Source of the DNA: Streptomyces sp. HUAS MG91
GTDB lineage: Bacteria; Actinomycetota; Actinomycetes; Streptomycetales; Streptomycetaceae
NCBI RefSeq assembly: GCF_040529335.1
Contig: NZ_CP159534.1
Span: 1,488,001-1,552,000, forward strand
Direction of reading: 5' to 3'
Length of the DNA stretch: 64,000 nt
Notes under the pieces: model-generated
What the model saw: only the letters and a program-made list of their open reading frames with translations
Database searches by the model: none
Told to the model about the DNA's origin: nothing
Position numbers and translations under genes: made by a program
Part shown: positions 52,877 to 63,931 of the stretch, in pieces
How the letters are laid out: each line of letters begins with the position of its first letter
Numbering within the stretch: position 1 is the first letter of the stretch

Positions 52877-53449
52877 CTAGTGGTCGTTCTGGGCCAGGCG
52901 GAGCAGGTGTTCCGCCAGTGCCTGGCCGCCCGCCGGGTCCCGGCTGATCAGGAGCAGCGTGTCGTCGCCCGCGATGGTGCCGAGGATGACGTGCAGCTCC
53001 GCCTGGTCGATGGCCGAAGCCAGGAACTGGGCGGCGCCCGGCGGCGTCCGCAGCACCACCAGGTTCGCCGACGCCTCGGCCGAGATGAGCAGTTCCCCGG
53101 CGAGGCGGCGCATCCGCTCCTCCTTCGCCGACTCGCCCAGCGGGGCCTGCGGGGTGCGGAAACCGCCCTCGCTGGGCACGGCGTAGATCAGCTCACCGTT
53201 GGTGTTGCGGATCTTGACCGCGCCCAGCTCGTCGAGGTCGCGGGAGAGCGTGGCCTGGGTGACGCTCAGCCCGTCGTCGGACAGCAGCTTCGCCAGCTGG
53301 CTCTGCGAGCGCACCGGCTGCCGGTTGAGGATGTCCACGATCCGGCGGTGGCGCGCGGTGCGCGTCTGCGGCACGGCGGGGCCGTGCGTGCCGTTGGCCC
53401 CGCGCTCGGCGCCGGACGTCGTCTCCACGGGGTCCGCTTGGCTGCTCAT
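52877..53449 (-). CDS. argR: Arginine repressor
   Basis: 190 residues. The N-terminal winged helix ([50 protein letters not shown], containing the SQ..L and TQATLSRDL motifs) binds ARG boxes; the C-terminal domain has the hexamer/arginine site including [14 protein letters not shown]. It represses arginine biosynthesis when arginine is plentiful. Last gene of argCJBDR, 16 bp after argD. The first 30 residues are a disordered extension. Confidence 0.96.
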   Translation of the reverse strand: MSSQADPVETTSGAERGANGTHGPAVPQTRTARHRRIVDILNRQPVRSQSQLAKLLSDDGLSVTQATLSRDLDELGAVKIRNTNGELIYAVPSEGGFRTPQAPLGESAKEERMRRLAGELLISAEASANLVVLRTPPGAAQFLASAIDQAELHVILGTIAGDDTLLLISRDPAGGQALAEHLLRLAQNDH

Positions 53450-53465
53450 CGTCGTCGTCCCATCC

Positions 53466-54670
<1,205 letters not shown>

Positions 54671-54674
<4 letters not shown>

Positions 54675-55596
54675 GACGTGGTCTCCCCCTCCGCATCGGG
54701 CACGACCATCGTGCCGATGCCTTCGTCCGTGAAGATCTCCAGCAGGATCGAGTGCTGGACGCGGCCGTCGATGACGCGGGCGGTGTGCACGCCGTTGCGC
54801 ACGGCGTGCAGGCAGCCCTCCATCTTCGGGACCATGCCGCTCGCCAGGTCGGGGAGCAGCTTCTCGAGTTCGGCGGCGGTGAGCCGGCTGATGACCTCGT
54901 CGCTGTGGGGCCAGTCCTCGTAGAGGCCCTCGACGTCGGTCAGCACCATCAGCGTCTCGGCGTCCAGCGCAGCAGCGAGTGCCGCAGCCGCCGTATCAGC
55001 ATTGACGTTGTAGACATGGTGATCGTCCTGGGAGCGGGCGATCGAGGAGACGACCGGGATCCGGCCGTCGGCGAGCAGGGCCTCGATGGCGCCGGTGTCG
55101 ATCTCGGTGATCTCGCCGACCCGGCCGATGTCGACCAGCTCGCCCTCGATGCGGGGCTGGTGCTTGGTGGCGGTGATGGTGTGGGCGTCCTCGCCGGTGA
55201 TGCCGACGGCGAGCGGGCCGTGCTGGTTGAGCAGACCGACGAGTTCGCGCTGGACCTGCCCGGCGAGCACCATCCGTACGACGTCCATGGCGTCCTCGGT
55301 GGTGACGCGCAGGCCCGCCTTGAACTCGCTGACGATGCCGTGCCTGTCGAGCGCCTTGCTGATCTGCGGGCCGCCGCCGTGCACGACGACGGGCTTGAGC
55401 CCCGCGTGGTGCAGGAAGACGACGTCCTGGGCGAAGGCGGCCTTCAGCTCCTCGTCGACCATGGCGTTGCCGCCGAACTTGATGACGACGGTCTTGCCGT
55501 GGTGGCGGGTCAGCCAGGGCAGCGCCTCGATGAGGGTCTGTGCCTTGGGGAGCGCGGTGTGCTTGCGCGCGGTGGGCTGTGTCTCCTTCGTCCCGC

Positions 55597-55600
<4 letters not shown>
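54671..55600 (-). CDS. argB: Acetylglutamate kinase
   Basis: 309 residues of the amino-acid kinase family: [54 protein letters not shown] and [14 protein letters not shown]. It phosphorylates N-acetylglutamate, the step often feedback-inhibited by arginine. The N-terminal extension (about 25 residues with a helix) is the kind associated with arginine-sensitive hexamers. ATG 55600 overlaps the argJ stop by four bases. Confidence 0.97.
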
Positions 55601-57785
<2,185 letters not shown>

Positions 57786-57790
57786 CTAGA

Positions 57791-57828
57791 TGGCATGACT
57801 ATACGTCGCGCTGCACGTTTATGCAATC
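57791..57828 (-). promoter_or_regulatory. Paired ARG-box-like operator upstream of argC
   Basis: AT-rich island: TGGCATGACTATACG (57791-57805) and CTGCACGTTTATGCAATC (57811-57828). On the minus strand the second reads GATTGCATAAACGTGCAG, sharing TTGCATAA with the argH box. It lies 18-55 bp before the argC start and overlaps the likely promoter. Confidence 0.7.
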
Positions 57829-57885
57829 GACCTTTGGAGGCGCCCCACCGGGCGCGCAGAGCACGGGTTCCGGACCTCCGGCCGG

Positions 57886-58461
57886 TCACTCCGCCGCGTC
57901 GGAGCCCTTGGGATGACTGGCCTGGAAGCGTGCCTTCTTCTGGCGGTTCCCGCAGGTGTTCATGTCGCACCACCTGCGGGTGCGGCTCCGGCTGGTGTCG
58001 AAGAAGGCGGCGCGGCAGGTCGGCGAGGCGCACAGGGCCAGCTTCCCGTCGCGCTCGCCGGCGACGACCGCGACCGCGTCGGCGGCGATCACACCGAGGG
58101 CGTCCTCCACGGGAGCGTCCGGGCCGAGCCGCCAGCGCCGCTTGCCGCCGTCGGTGAGGATCGCCGCGGCCCGGCCCCGGGCACTGTGGTCGTTGATGAT
58201 CCGGACGGCCGGCGCGGGGAGGGCTTCCCCGGTCGCGGCCGCGGTCGCGACGGCGTGGATCGACTCCCGGAGTTCGCGGGCGAGGTCGAGCTGGTCCGCG
58301 GTGCAGGAGTCCACGACGAGGCCGCTCACCGCCAGCCAGTCGACGAGCCGCCGCGGTACGGGGATGCGCTCCACTGAATCGCCGAAACGCTCCGACAGGG
58401 TTCCCGTGAAGCTGGTCGCCAGGACGGGGCCGAGACGGAAGTCGGGGAAGGCGTCACGCAT
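57886..58461 (-). CDS. CGNR zinc-finger (ABATE domain) protein, second paralogue
   Basis: 191 residues. An ABATE domain (FTGTLSERFGDSVERIPVPRRLVDWLAVSGL) is followed by the CGNR finger CASPTCRAAFFDTSRSRTRRWCDMNTCGNRQKKARF, with four Cys and a basic DNA-binding-like segment. Likely a transcription regulator. It is divergent from the epoxide hydrolase gene; a 25-bp palindrome sits between them, suggesting that it controls that gene and itself. Confidence 0.9.
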   Translation of the reverse strand: MRDAFPDFRLGPVLATSFTGTLSERFGDSVERIPVPRRLVDWLAVSGLVVDSCTADQLDLARELRESIHAVATAAATGEALPAPAVRIINDHSARGRAAAILTDGGKRRWRLGPDAPVEDALGVIAADAVAVVAGERDGKLALCASPTCRAAFFDTSRSRTRRWCDMNTCGNRQKKARFQASHPKGSDAAE

Positions 58462-58500
58462 GGAACCAGCTTAGCCGGTTACGGCCGGGATCGGGGGTTG

Positions 58501-58525
58501 CGTGAACCAGCAATGCCGGTTCACG
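58501..58525. promoter_or_regulatory. 25-bp imperfect palindrome between CGNR and epoxide hydrolase genes
   Basis: CGTGAACC (58501-58508) pairs with GGTTCACG (58518-58525), with a further GC/GC match inside. It is centred about 50 bp from both start codons, a good position for a shared operator. Confidence 0.65.
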
Positions 58526-58563
58526 ATAGGTCGTGTCCGGTTCCCCGACGGCCAGGAGATCCC

Positions 58564-59736
58564 ATGCCTCGCCCCGCCAGTGACGTACAAGCCTTTGAAG
58601 CCCGTGCGAGCGACGCCGACCTGGAGGATCTGCGCGCCCGCCTGGCCGCGGCGCGGCTGCCGGAGGCCGAGACGGTCCTCGGTGCCGCACCCGGTCCGCG
58701 CCGCTGGGCGCAGGGGGTTCCGCTCGCCGACCTCGTCGAGGTCGTGGAGTACTGGCGCACCGGGTACGACTGGCGCGCGTTCGAGGCGCGGCTCGACCGG
58801 ATCGGCCAGTTCCGCACGACCGTCGACGGCCTGGGGATCCACTTCCTGCACCGCCGGTCGGCGCGCGCGGACGCCACACCCCTGCTCCTGACGCACGGCT
58901 GGCCGGACAGCGTCGCCCGGTTCGCCGACGTGGTGGAGGAGCTGGCGGACCCGGAGGACGCCGGCGCACCGGCGTTCCACGTCGTGGTCCCTTCGCTGCC
59001 CGGTTTCGGTCACAGCGACAAGCCGGCCACCACCGGCTGGGGCACCGAGAGGATCGCGGCCGCGTGGGTGGAGCTGATGGGCCGCCTCGGCCACGACAGG
59101 TTCGCGGCCCACGGCGGCGACTGGGGCGGCAACATCACCACGGTGCTCGCCGGCCGGTTCCCCGAGCACGTGCTCGGCATCCACACCACGTTCGCGGAGG
59201 GCCCGCCCGGGCTGTCGACGGACGGGCTGACGGAGGCCGAGCGCCGGTGGGCCGGGGAGACCCGCGACTTCTGGCGGCACCGCGCGGCGTACGCGAAGCA
59301 GCAGGCGACGCGGCCGCAGACCATCGGCTACTCGCTCGTCGACTCACCGGTCGGGCTGCTCGCCTGGATCCTCGACAAGTTCGCCGAGTGGTCGGACACC
59401 GAGGACAGCCCGTTCGAGCGGATCTCCCGGGACAGGATCCTCGACGACGTCACCCTGTACTGGCTGACGCGGACCGGCGCCTCGGCGGCCCGCATCTACT
59501 ACGAGAGCCACAACGCGCTCGACCCCGGCCTGCGGGTCGACGTCCCGGCGGCGCTCACCATGTATCCCCGCGACGTCGAGAAGTGCCCGCGCCCCTGGGC
59601 GGAGCAGCGGTACCGGCGGATCGTCCGGTGGAAGGAGCCCGAAGCGGGCGGACACTTCCCGTCGCTGGAGGTTCCGGAGTACTTCGTCGAGGACCTCAGG
59701 GAAGGCCTCGCGGCGGTGCTGGCCGCCCAAGGGTGA
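58564..59736 (+). CDS. Epoxide hydrolase (alpha/beta hydrolase, EHN domain)
   Basis: 390 residues. The N-terminal EHN-type helical domain (DLEDLRARLAAARLPEAE ... YDWRAFEARLDRIGQF) precedes an alpha/beta-hydrolase core. The oxyanion motif is THGWPDS, the nucleophile Asp lies in HGGDWGGNITTVLAGRFPEHVLG, the cap has Tyr residues, and the late His is in EAGGHFPSLEVPEYF. It opens epoxides to diols, probably for detoxification. CAGGAG lies before ATG 58564; upstream in-frame sequence contains the palindromic operator and is excluded. Confidence 0.92.
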   Translation: MPRPASDVQAFEARASDADLEDLRARLAAARLPEAETVLGAAPGPRRWAQGVPLADLVEVVEYWRTGYDWRAFEARLDRIGQFRTTVDGLGIHFLHRRSARADATPLLLTHGWPDSVARFADVVEELADPEDAGAPAFHVVVPSLPGFGHSDKPATTGWGTERIAAAWVELMGRLGHDRFAAHGGDWGGNITTVLAGRFPEHVLGIHTTFAEGPPGLSTDGLTEAERRWAGETRDFWRHRAAYAKQQATRPQTIGYSLVDSPVGLLAWILDKFAEWSDTEDSPFERISRDRILDDVTLYWLTRTGASAARIYYESHNALDPGLRVDVPAALTMYPRDVEKCPRPWAEQRYRRIVRWKEPEAGGHFPSLEVPEYFVEDLREGLAAVLAAQG

Positions 59737-59743
59737 CATCGGG

Positions 59744-59773
59744 TTGATAGGCAAGCGACGGGTTGCCTATGGT
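59744..59773 (+). promoter_or_regulatory. ArsR-gene promoter with operator between -35 and -10
   Basis: TTGATA (59744-59749), 18 bp, TATGGT (59768-59773), then 6 nt to the GTG, so the transcript is probably leaderless. ATAGGCAA (59747-59754) and TTGCCTAT (59763-59770) are perfect complements spaced 8 bp, lying inside the promoter. Confidence 0.7.
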
Positions 59774-59779
59774 GGAGCG

Positions 59780-60082
59780 GTGGCCGATGACGTTTTCAAA
59801 GCCTTGGCCGACCCCACCCGCCGCACCATCCTCGACGAACTGACGCAGGCGTCCGGACAGACACTGTTCGAGATCTGTTCCCGGCTGAGCACGAGGCACG
59901 GGCTCGGCATGTCGCGGCAGGCGGTCTCGCAGCATCTCGCGGTGCTGGAGTCCGCGGGCCTCGTCGAGACCCGGCGGGAGGGCCGCTACAAGTTCCACGA
60001 CCTGAACACGGCTCCGTTGCGGCAGATCACCGAACGATGGCTCGCGCACGACCCGTACGGCCCCGAGGAGAGCACCCCATGA
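59780..60082 (+). CDS. ArsR-family winged-helix regulator
   Basis: 100 residues. DDVFKALADPTRRTILDELTQASGQTLFEICSRL...GMSRQAVSQHLAVLESAGLVETRREGRYKFHDLNTAPLRQI is a classic ArsR/SmtB-like fold without the metal-binding Cys motif, as in the subgroup next to VOC or SRPBCC genes. It likely represses its own operon via ATAGGCAA-N8-TTGCCTAT. The GTG at 59780 is taken as the start because of the leaderless promoter; ATG 59744 lies inside the promoter. The stop overlaps the VOC start. Confidence 0.9.
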   Translation: MADDVFKALADPTRRTILDELTQASGQTLFEICSRLSTRHGLGMSRQAVSQHLAVLESAGLVETRREGRYKFHDLNTAPLRQITERWLAHDPYGPEESTP

Positions 60083-60486
60083 AGATCCACATGACCAGCG
60101 TCTTCGTCGACGACCAGGCGAAGGCCGAGCACTTCTACACCGAGATCCTCGGCTTCCGGAAGAAGCACGACATCCCGCTGGGCGAGGGTGCCCGCTGGCT
60201 CACCGTCGTCTCCTCCGAGGAGCCCGGCGGCACCGAACTCCTCCTGGAGCCCGCCGGGCACCCGGCCGTCAAGCCGTATCGCGACGCGCTCGTCGGCGAC
60301 GGCATCCCGCTGGCGCAGTTCGCCGTCGACGACGTGCGGGCGGAGTACGAGCGGCTGACGGCCCTCGGCGTCCGCTTCACCCAGGAGCCCGTGGAGATGG
60401 GCCCGGTGACCACCGCCGTCCTCGACGACACGTGCGGGAACCTGATCCAGCTCGCCACGGAGCCGAAGGAGACCGCGGCGGGCTAG
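60079..60486 (+). CDS. VOC-family (glyoxalase-like) protein
   Basis: 135 residues. Two beta-alpha-beta-beta-beta modules: HMTSVFVDDQAKAEHFYTEILGFRKKHDI and FAVDDVRAEYERLTALGVRFTQEPVEMGPVTTAVLDDTCGNLIQLA. Possible metal ligands are the early His, Glu and late Gln/Glu. Members act as glyoxalases, dioxygenases or binding proteins. The ATG overlaps the arsR stop by four bases. Convergent with the AlaRS-like gene, overlapping its stop by 4 bp. Confidence 0.9.
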   Translation: MKIHMTSVFVDDQAKAEHFYTEILGFRKKHDIPLGEGARWLTVVSSEEPGGTELLLEPAGHPAVKPYRDALVGDGIPLAQFAVDDVRAEYERLTALGVRFTQEPVEMGPVTTAVLDDTCGNLIQLATEPKETAAG

Positions 60487-61655
60487 GCCTCGCCCCGCAG
60501 TCCCCGTACGAGATCGCGCGGGAGGCCGTGCGTGTCGTGCAGGTACCGCAGGTCCTCCTCGGTGAGCGGGCCGCGGAAGCGCGGCCGGTCGAGCACCCTG
60601 CGGCCGGTGTCCAGGAGCCGGCGGAAGCGGCGCTCCTCGTCGATCAGGACGCCGCGCACCCGCTCGGTGCCGGTGTCCTGGCGGAAGTGGTCGAGGGTGT
60701 GCTCGACCAGCTCGGCGGGCAGATCGCCGAGGTGCCGGTCGCGGTCGTCGCGCCACAGGGTGGTGAGGACGCGGCGGACCAGCCGGCGCAGGACGTAGCC
60801 GCGGCCGGTGGCGGCCGGCCGGACACCGTCGCCGAGCACCACCAGGGCCGAGCGGAGGTGGTCGGTGACCAGCCGCGTCGACGTCTCGTCCAGGGGACCC
60901 CACAGACCGGGCAGCCGCTCCCGCCACGGGGTGAAGACATCGCAGTCGAAGACCGAGGTGTGGCCCTGCAACAGGGTGGCCAGCCGTTCCAGGCCGAGCC
61001 CGGTGTCGACGTTGTGCCGGGGCAGCGGCACGAGGGAGCCGTCGGGCAGGCCGCGGTACCGCATCATCACGTGGTTCCACACCTCCACCCAGCGCTCGTC
61101 CCCGGTGGGCGTCGAGCGGGGCGGGGTGTCGCCCGTCCACAGGAAGATCTCCGAGTCGGGGCCGCACGGCCCGGTCGGCCCTCCGGACCACCAGTTGTCG
61201 TCGACGGTCGGCTCGACCGGGACGCCGAGCCGCTGCCAGGTCTCCAGCGACTCGGTGTCGGGTCCGCTGCGTCCGTCGCCGCCGAACACCGTGGCGTGCA
61301 GCCGTCCCGGATCGATGCCGAAGCCCTCGGTGAGCAGCCCGTACCCCCATTCCAGGCTGCGCGGCAGGCCGTAGTCGCCGAGCGACCAGGTGCCGAGCAT
61401 CTCGAAGACGGTCAGGTGGGTGAGGTCGCCCACCTCGTCCAGGTCCGTGGTGCGCAGACAGCGCTGGACGTTGACGAGACGGGTGCCGAGGGGGTGCGGG
61501 CGGCCCTCCAGATACGGAGTGAGGGGGTGCATGCCCGATGTCGTGAACAGGACCGGGTCGCCGGGCGGCGGCAGCAGCGTGGACCCGGTGATCCGGCGGT
61601 GGCCGCGCTCCTCGTAGTACTCGACGAAGGTACGCAGGACGGTCTCGGTGTCCAT
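60483..61655 (-). CDS. Stand-alone alanyl-tRNA synthetase catalytic-domain protein (AlaRS paralogue)
   Basis: 390 residues that match only the first part of AlaRS (usually about 880). Class II motif regions are GSTLLPPPGDPVLFTTSGMHPLTPYLEG, RLVNVQRCLRTTDLDEVGDLTHLTVFEMLG, GPTGPCGPDSEIF, WNHVMMRYRG and NVDTGLGLERLATLLQG, then the tRNA-recognition helices (YVLRRLVRRVLTTLWR). The editing and C-Ala domains are absent. Such paralogues may charge a tRNA or carrier for a special purpose rather than general translation. AAGGAG lies 4-5 nt before ATG 61655. It is preceded by an Ala/Thr-rich uORF. Confidence 0.9.
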   Translation of the reverse strand: MDTETVLRTFVEYYEERGHRRITGSTLLPPPGDPVLFTTSGMHPLTPYLEGRPHPLGTRLVNVQRCLRTTDLDEVGDLTHLTVFEMLGTWSLGDYGLPRSLEWGYGLLTEGFGIDPGRLHATVFGGDGRSGPDTESLETWQRLGVPVEPTVDDNWWSGGPTGPCGPDSEIFLWTGDTPPRSTPTGDERWVEVWNHVMMRYRGLPDGSLVPLPRHNVDTGLGLERLATLLQGHTSVFDCDVFTPWRERLPGLWGPLDETSTRLVTDHLRSALVVLGDGVRPAATGRGYVLRRLVRRVLTTLWRDDRDRHLGDLPAELVEHTLDHFRQDTGTERVRGVLIDEERRFRRLLDTGRRVLDRPRFRGPLTEEDLRYLHDTHGLPRDLVRGLRGEA

Positions 61656-61741
61656 GGGGGCTCCTTGGGGGTGCGTGCGGCGGCGCCGGAGGACGGTGCG
61701 CGCGATCACCGGGAGCGGGACGGAGAGCCCTGGGAAGTCAT

Positions 61742-61764
61742 CGGCGGACCGTGTCCGGTCGCCG
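61742..61764 (-). promoter_or_regulatory. Hairpin just after the Ala/Thr-rich uORF
   Basis: CGGCG-g-ACCG (61742-61751) pairs with CGGT-CGCCG (61756-61764) around a TGTC loop as written on the plus strand: nine base pairs with one bulge. It begins 15 nt after the uORF stop in the direction of transcription. No T-run follows. Confidence 0.5.
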
Positions 61765-61778
61765 AGGGAGAGAAGACG

Positions 61779-61847
61779 TCAGGCGGCGGCAACCGGCGAG
61801 CTGGTCGCTCGCGCGGTCGCGGTGGTGGTTCGGCCGGTGACGTTCAT
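61779..61847 (-). CDS. Putative Ala/Thr-rich leader peptide upstream of the AlaRS paralogue
   Basis: 22-codon ORF, ATG at 61847, stop TGA at 61779-61781. The peptide reads MNVTGRTTTATARATSSPVA then AA: seven Thr... six or more Thr and six Ala codons, the last three codons before the stop being GCC GCC GCC. TACCGT lies 7 nt before the ATG, so the transcript may begin at the ATG. Position (124 nt before an AlaRS paralogue), composition and the hairpin that follows suggest ribosome-mediated control by alanyl- or threonyl-tRNA level. The reading is inference; Ala codons are common by chance in this DNA. Confidence 0.4.
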   Translation of the reverse strand: MNVTGRTTTATARATSSPVAAA

Positions 61848-62012
61848 GCCGTCGACGGTAACGCGACGCGACGCCCGCACGCATCCGCTTTTCGGCGCAG
61901 CGCCCTGCTCGGCTTACGGTCGAGGCGGGGCCGCACCCCCGGCACCATCCCCGGCGCATCCACGGAGGCAGCACGTGACCGGACTTCCCGCCCGCGGCGA
62001 AGGGCCGCCGCG

Positions 62013-62858
62013 ATGACGGACGTGCTGTGGCTGGGCGGGCCGCCCGGCGCCGGGAAGTCGACCGTCGCCGAGCGGCTGGCCCGCCGGTACGGACTGCGCC
62101 GCTATCACGCGGACACCCGCACCTGGGCGCACCGCGACCGGGCGCTCGCCGCGGGGGTCCCGGCCGCGGAGCGGTTCGAGCGGCTCTCCCCCGCGGACCG
62201 CTGGGCGGCGCCCGTCGACGAGCTGTACGCGATGGCGCTGCACCACGAGCGCGGCCCGATGGTCGCCGACGACGTACGGGCCCTGCCCCCGGCGCCGCTC
62301 ACGATCGCCGAGGGCACGGTGATCACCCCGCGCCTGGTCGACGCGCTCCCCGGCCGGGCCGCGCTGTGGCTGCTGCCGACCCCCGAGCTCCTCGAAGAGC
62401 GGCTGGCCGAACGGGAGTTGGCCCCGGGCCCGCTGGCCCTCTACCGCCGCCTCGCCGAGGTCGTCGAGACCGAGGTACGCGCGTCGGGGGCGCCCTTCCT
62501 CAGGATCGACGGCGCCACGGACACCGTGCGGGCGGTCGAGGACCGGTGGGCCCGGCACCTGGCCGCGGGGCCGCACGCTGCCGGCCGGGAGGAGCGCCGG
62601 GCCCTGCTGCGCGAGGCGAACGAGGCGGTCGTCGCCCAGTACGACGGGTTCTTCGCCCGGCCCTGGGCACCGGACGGACGGGACACCGCCGAGGCCGACT
62701 TCTCGTGCGCGTGCGGGGACACCGCCTGCACGGACCGCGTCCGCCGCCGGATCGCGGCGGTCGACCCCGCCGAGCCGTCACACCGGGACACACAGGCAGG
62801 ATGGGAAGCGGCGGCGGGCGCGCTGCGCGCGGAAACAGAGACAGGAGAAGGCACGTGA
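62013..62858 (+). CDS. P-loop kinase-like ATPase
   Basis: 281 residues. The Walker A GGPPGAGKSTVAERLARRYGLRRYHADTRTW near the N-terminus resembles small-molecule kinases such as shikimate or gluconate kinase. VADDVRALPPAPLTIAEGTVITPRLV follows, and the C-terminus holds a Cys cluster (SCACGDTACTD) possibly for metal. Substrate unknown. The GTG of the next gene overlaps its stop (GTGA). Start at ATG 62013 gives MTDVLWLGGPPGAGKS directly. Confidence 0.85.
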   Translation: MTDVLWLGGPPGAGKSTVAERLARRYGLRRYHADTRTWAHRDRALAAGVPAAERFERLSPADRWAAPVDELYAMALHHERGPMVADDVRALPPAPLTIAEGTVITPRLVDALPGRAALWLLPTPELLEERLAERELAPGPLALYRRLAEVVETEVRASGAPFLRIDGATDTVRAVEDRWARHLAAGPHAAGREERRALLREANEAVVAQYDGFFARPWAPDGRDTAEADFSCACGDTACTDRVRRRIAAVDPAEPSHRDTQAGWEAAAGALRAETETGEGT

Positions 62859-63340
62859 CGGGTGAACTCCGGCCGGTGCCGGACGCGTTGGCGTTCCTCG
62901 CCGGGAGCTGGCAGGTGGAGCGGACGGTGCGGGATCTCGCCGACGACGTCACCGGCACGTTCACCGGCACGACGGACTTCACGGCGGACCGCGCGGCGCC
63001 GGAGGCGGGCGCGCTGCGGCACGTCGAGTCGGGCAGCTTCACGTGGCGGGGCACCGCGCGCCCCGCCGAGCGGACGCTGCTCTACGTGCCGGGAGAGGTA
63101 CCCGGCACCGCGGTCGTGCGCTTCGCCGACGGCCGCTTCTTCCACGGCCTCGATCTGCGCACCGGCCACCACGTGGCGGACCACCCGTGTTCGGCGGACC
63201 TCTACCGGGGCGAGTTCACGGTGTACGACGCCGGGCGCTGGCGGACCGTGTGGCGGGTGAAGGGCCCGGCGAAGGACCTGGTCCTCACGACGGCCTACCG
63301 GCGCCGAGCCGCAGACTCCACCAGCCCGGCCGGCCGCTGA
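62855..63340 (+). CDS. DUF6314-type protein
   Basis: 161 residues: VPDALAFLAGSWQVERTVRDL at the N-terminus, followed by a run of beta strands (GSFTWRGTARPAERTLLYVP, VRFADGRFFHGLDLRTGHHVADHPCSADLYRGEFTV, WRTVWRVKGPAKDLVLTTAYRR). This lipocalin-like pattern fits DUF6314 as I remember it. Function unknown. AGGAG lies about 8 nt before the GTG; it overlaps the upstream stop by four bases and the convergent phosphatase-like gene by 56 bp. Confidence 0.82.
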   Translation: MTGELRPVPDALAFLAGSWQVERTVRDLADDVTGTFTGTTDFTADRAAPEAGALRHVESGSFTWRGTARPAERTLLYVPGEVPGTAVVRFADGRFFHGLDLRTGHHVADHPCSADLYRGEFTVYDAGRWRTVWRVKGPAKDLVLTTAYRRRAADSTSPAGR

Positions 63341-63866
63341 CGGTGGCCGTCGACAGCGGCGGCACGTCGATGTTCCAGTACGTCGACGGGGGCGCCTTCA
63401 GCGCGTAGACGAGCACCGCGCGGACCACGGACGGCTCGGCGATCGCCACCATCCGGGTGCCGTCGTCGGCGGGCCGGGTGTCCAGCCAGGCGCCGACCCG
63501 GGCGATGAAGGCGAGCAGCGGCTCCCCGCCGTGCGGCGCGGCGCGCGGATCGGCCAGCCAGCGGTCGACGGCGGCCGGTTCGACGGCCGTCACCTCGGCG
63601 AGTGTGCGGCCCCGCCAGCGGCCCATGTCGCAGTCGCGCAGGGCGGGCTGGACCAGCGGGGTGAGCCCGAGCGCGTCGCCGGTGGCGCGGCTGCGCGGGG
63701 TCGGTGAGCAGTAGCGCAGCTCGGCGGCGGCCAGCGGCCCGAACCCGGGCGCCGCGCGCAGCACTTCGTACCAGCCCGCGTGGTCGAGCGGGCGGTCGTC
63801 GTCGAAGCGCTCGGTGAGCAGGGAGGAGCTGCGCGCGGCCGCGAGAAGTGTGACGCTCAGCTGCAT
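63285..63866 (-). CDS. Histidine-phosphatase-fold protein lacking catalytic histidines
   Basis: 193 residues with the phosphoglycerate-mutase-like layout: strand VTLLAAARSSSLLTERFDDDRPLDHAGW, then RYCSPTPRSRATGDALGL (the SSPLxRAxxTA equivalent), DMGRWRGRTL, HGGEPLLAFIARV and MVAIAEPSVVRAVLVYAL. The RHG triad at the first strand is replaced by AAR, and the final VSHG-type His by AEPS, so both catalytic histidines are missing. It may be a binding or regulatory paralogue, though similar sequences are conserved in Streptomyces as I recall. It overlaps the DUF6314 gene 3' end. Confidence 0.82.
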   Translation of the reverse strand: MQLSVTLLAAARSSSLLTERFDDDRPLDHAGWYEVLRAAPGFGPLAAAELRYCSPTPRSRATGDALGLTPLVQPALRDCDMGRWRGRTLAEVTAVEPAAVDRWLADPRAAPHGGEPLLAFIARVGAWLDTRPADDGTRMVAIAEPSVVRAVLVYALKAPPSTYWNIDVPPLSTATVSGRPGWWSLRLGAGRPS

Positions 63867-63931
63867 GCCTGATCGTGTAACCGGCCGGTAGCACCGGTCA
63901 AGGGTTCACTCCGGGTTCACAGGCCGCGGGA

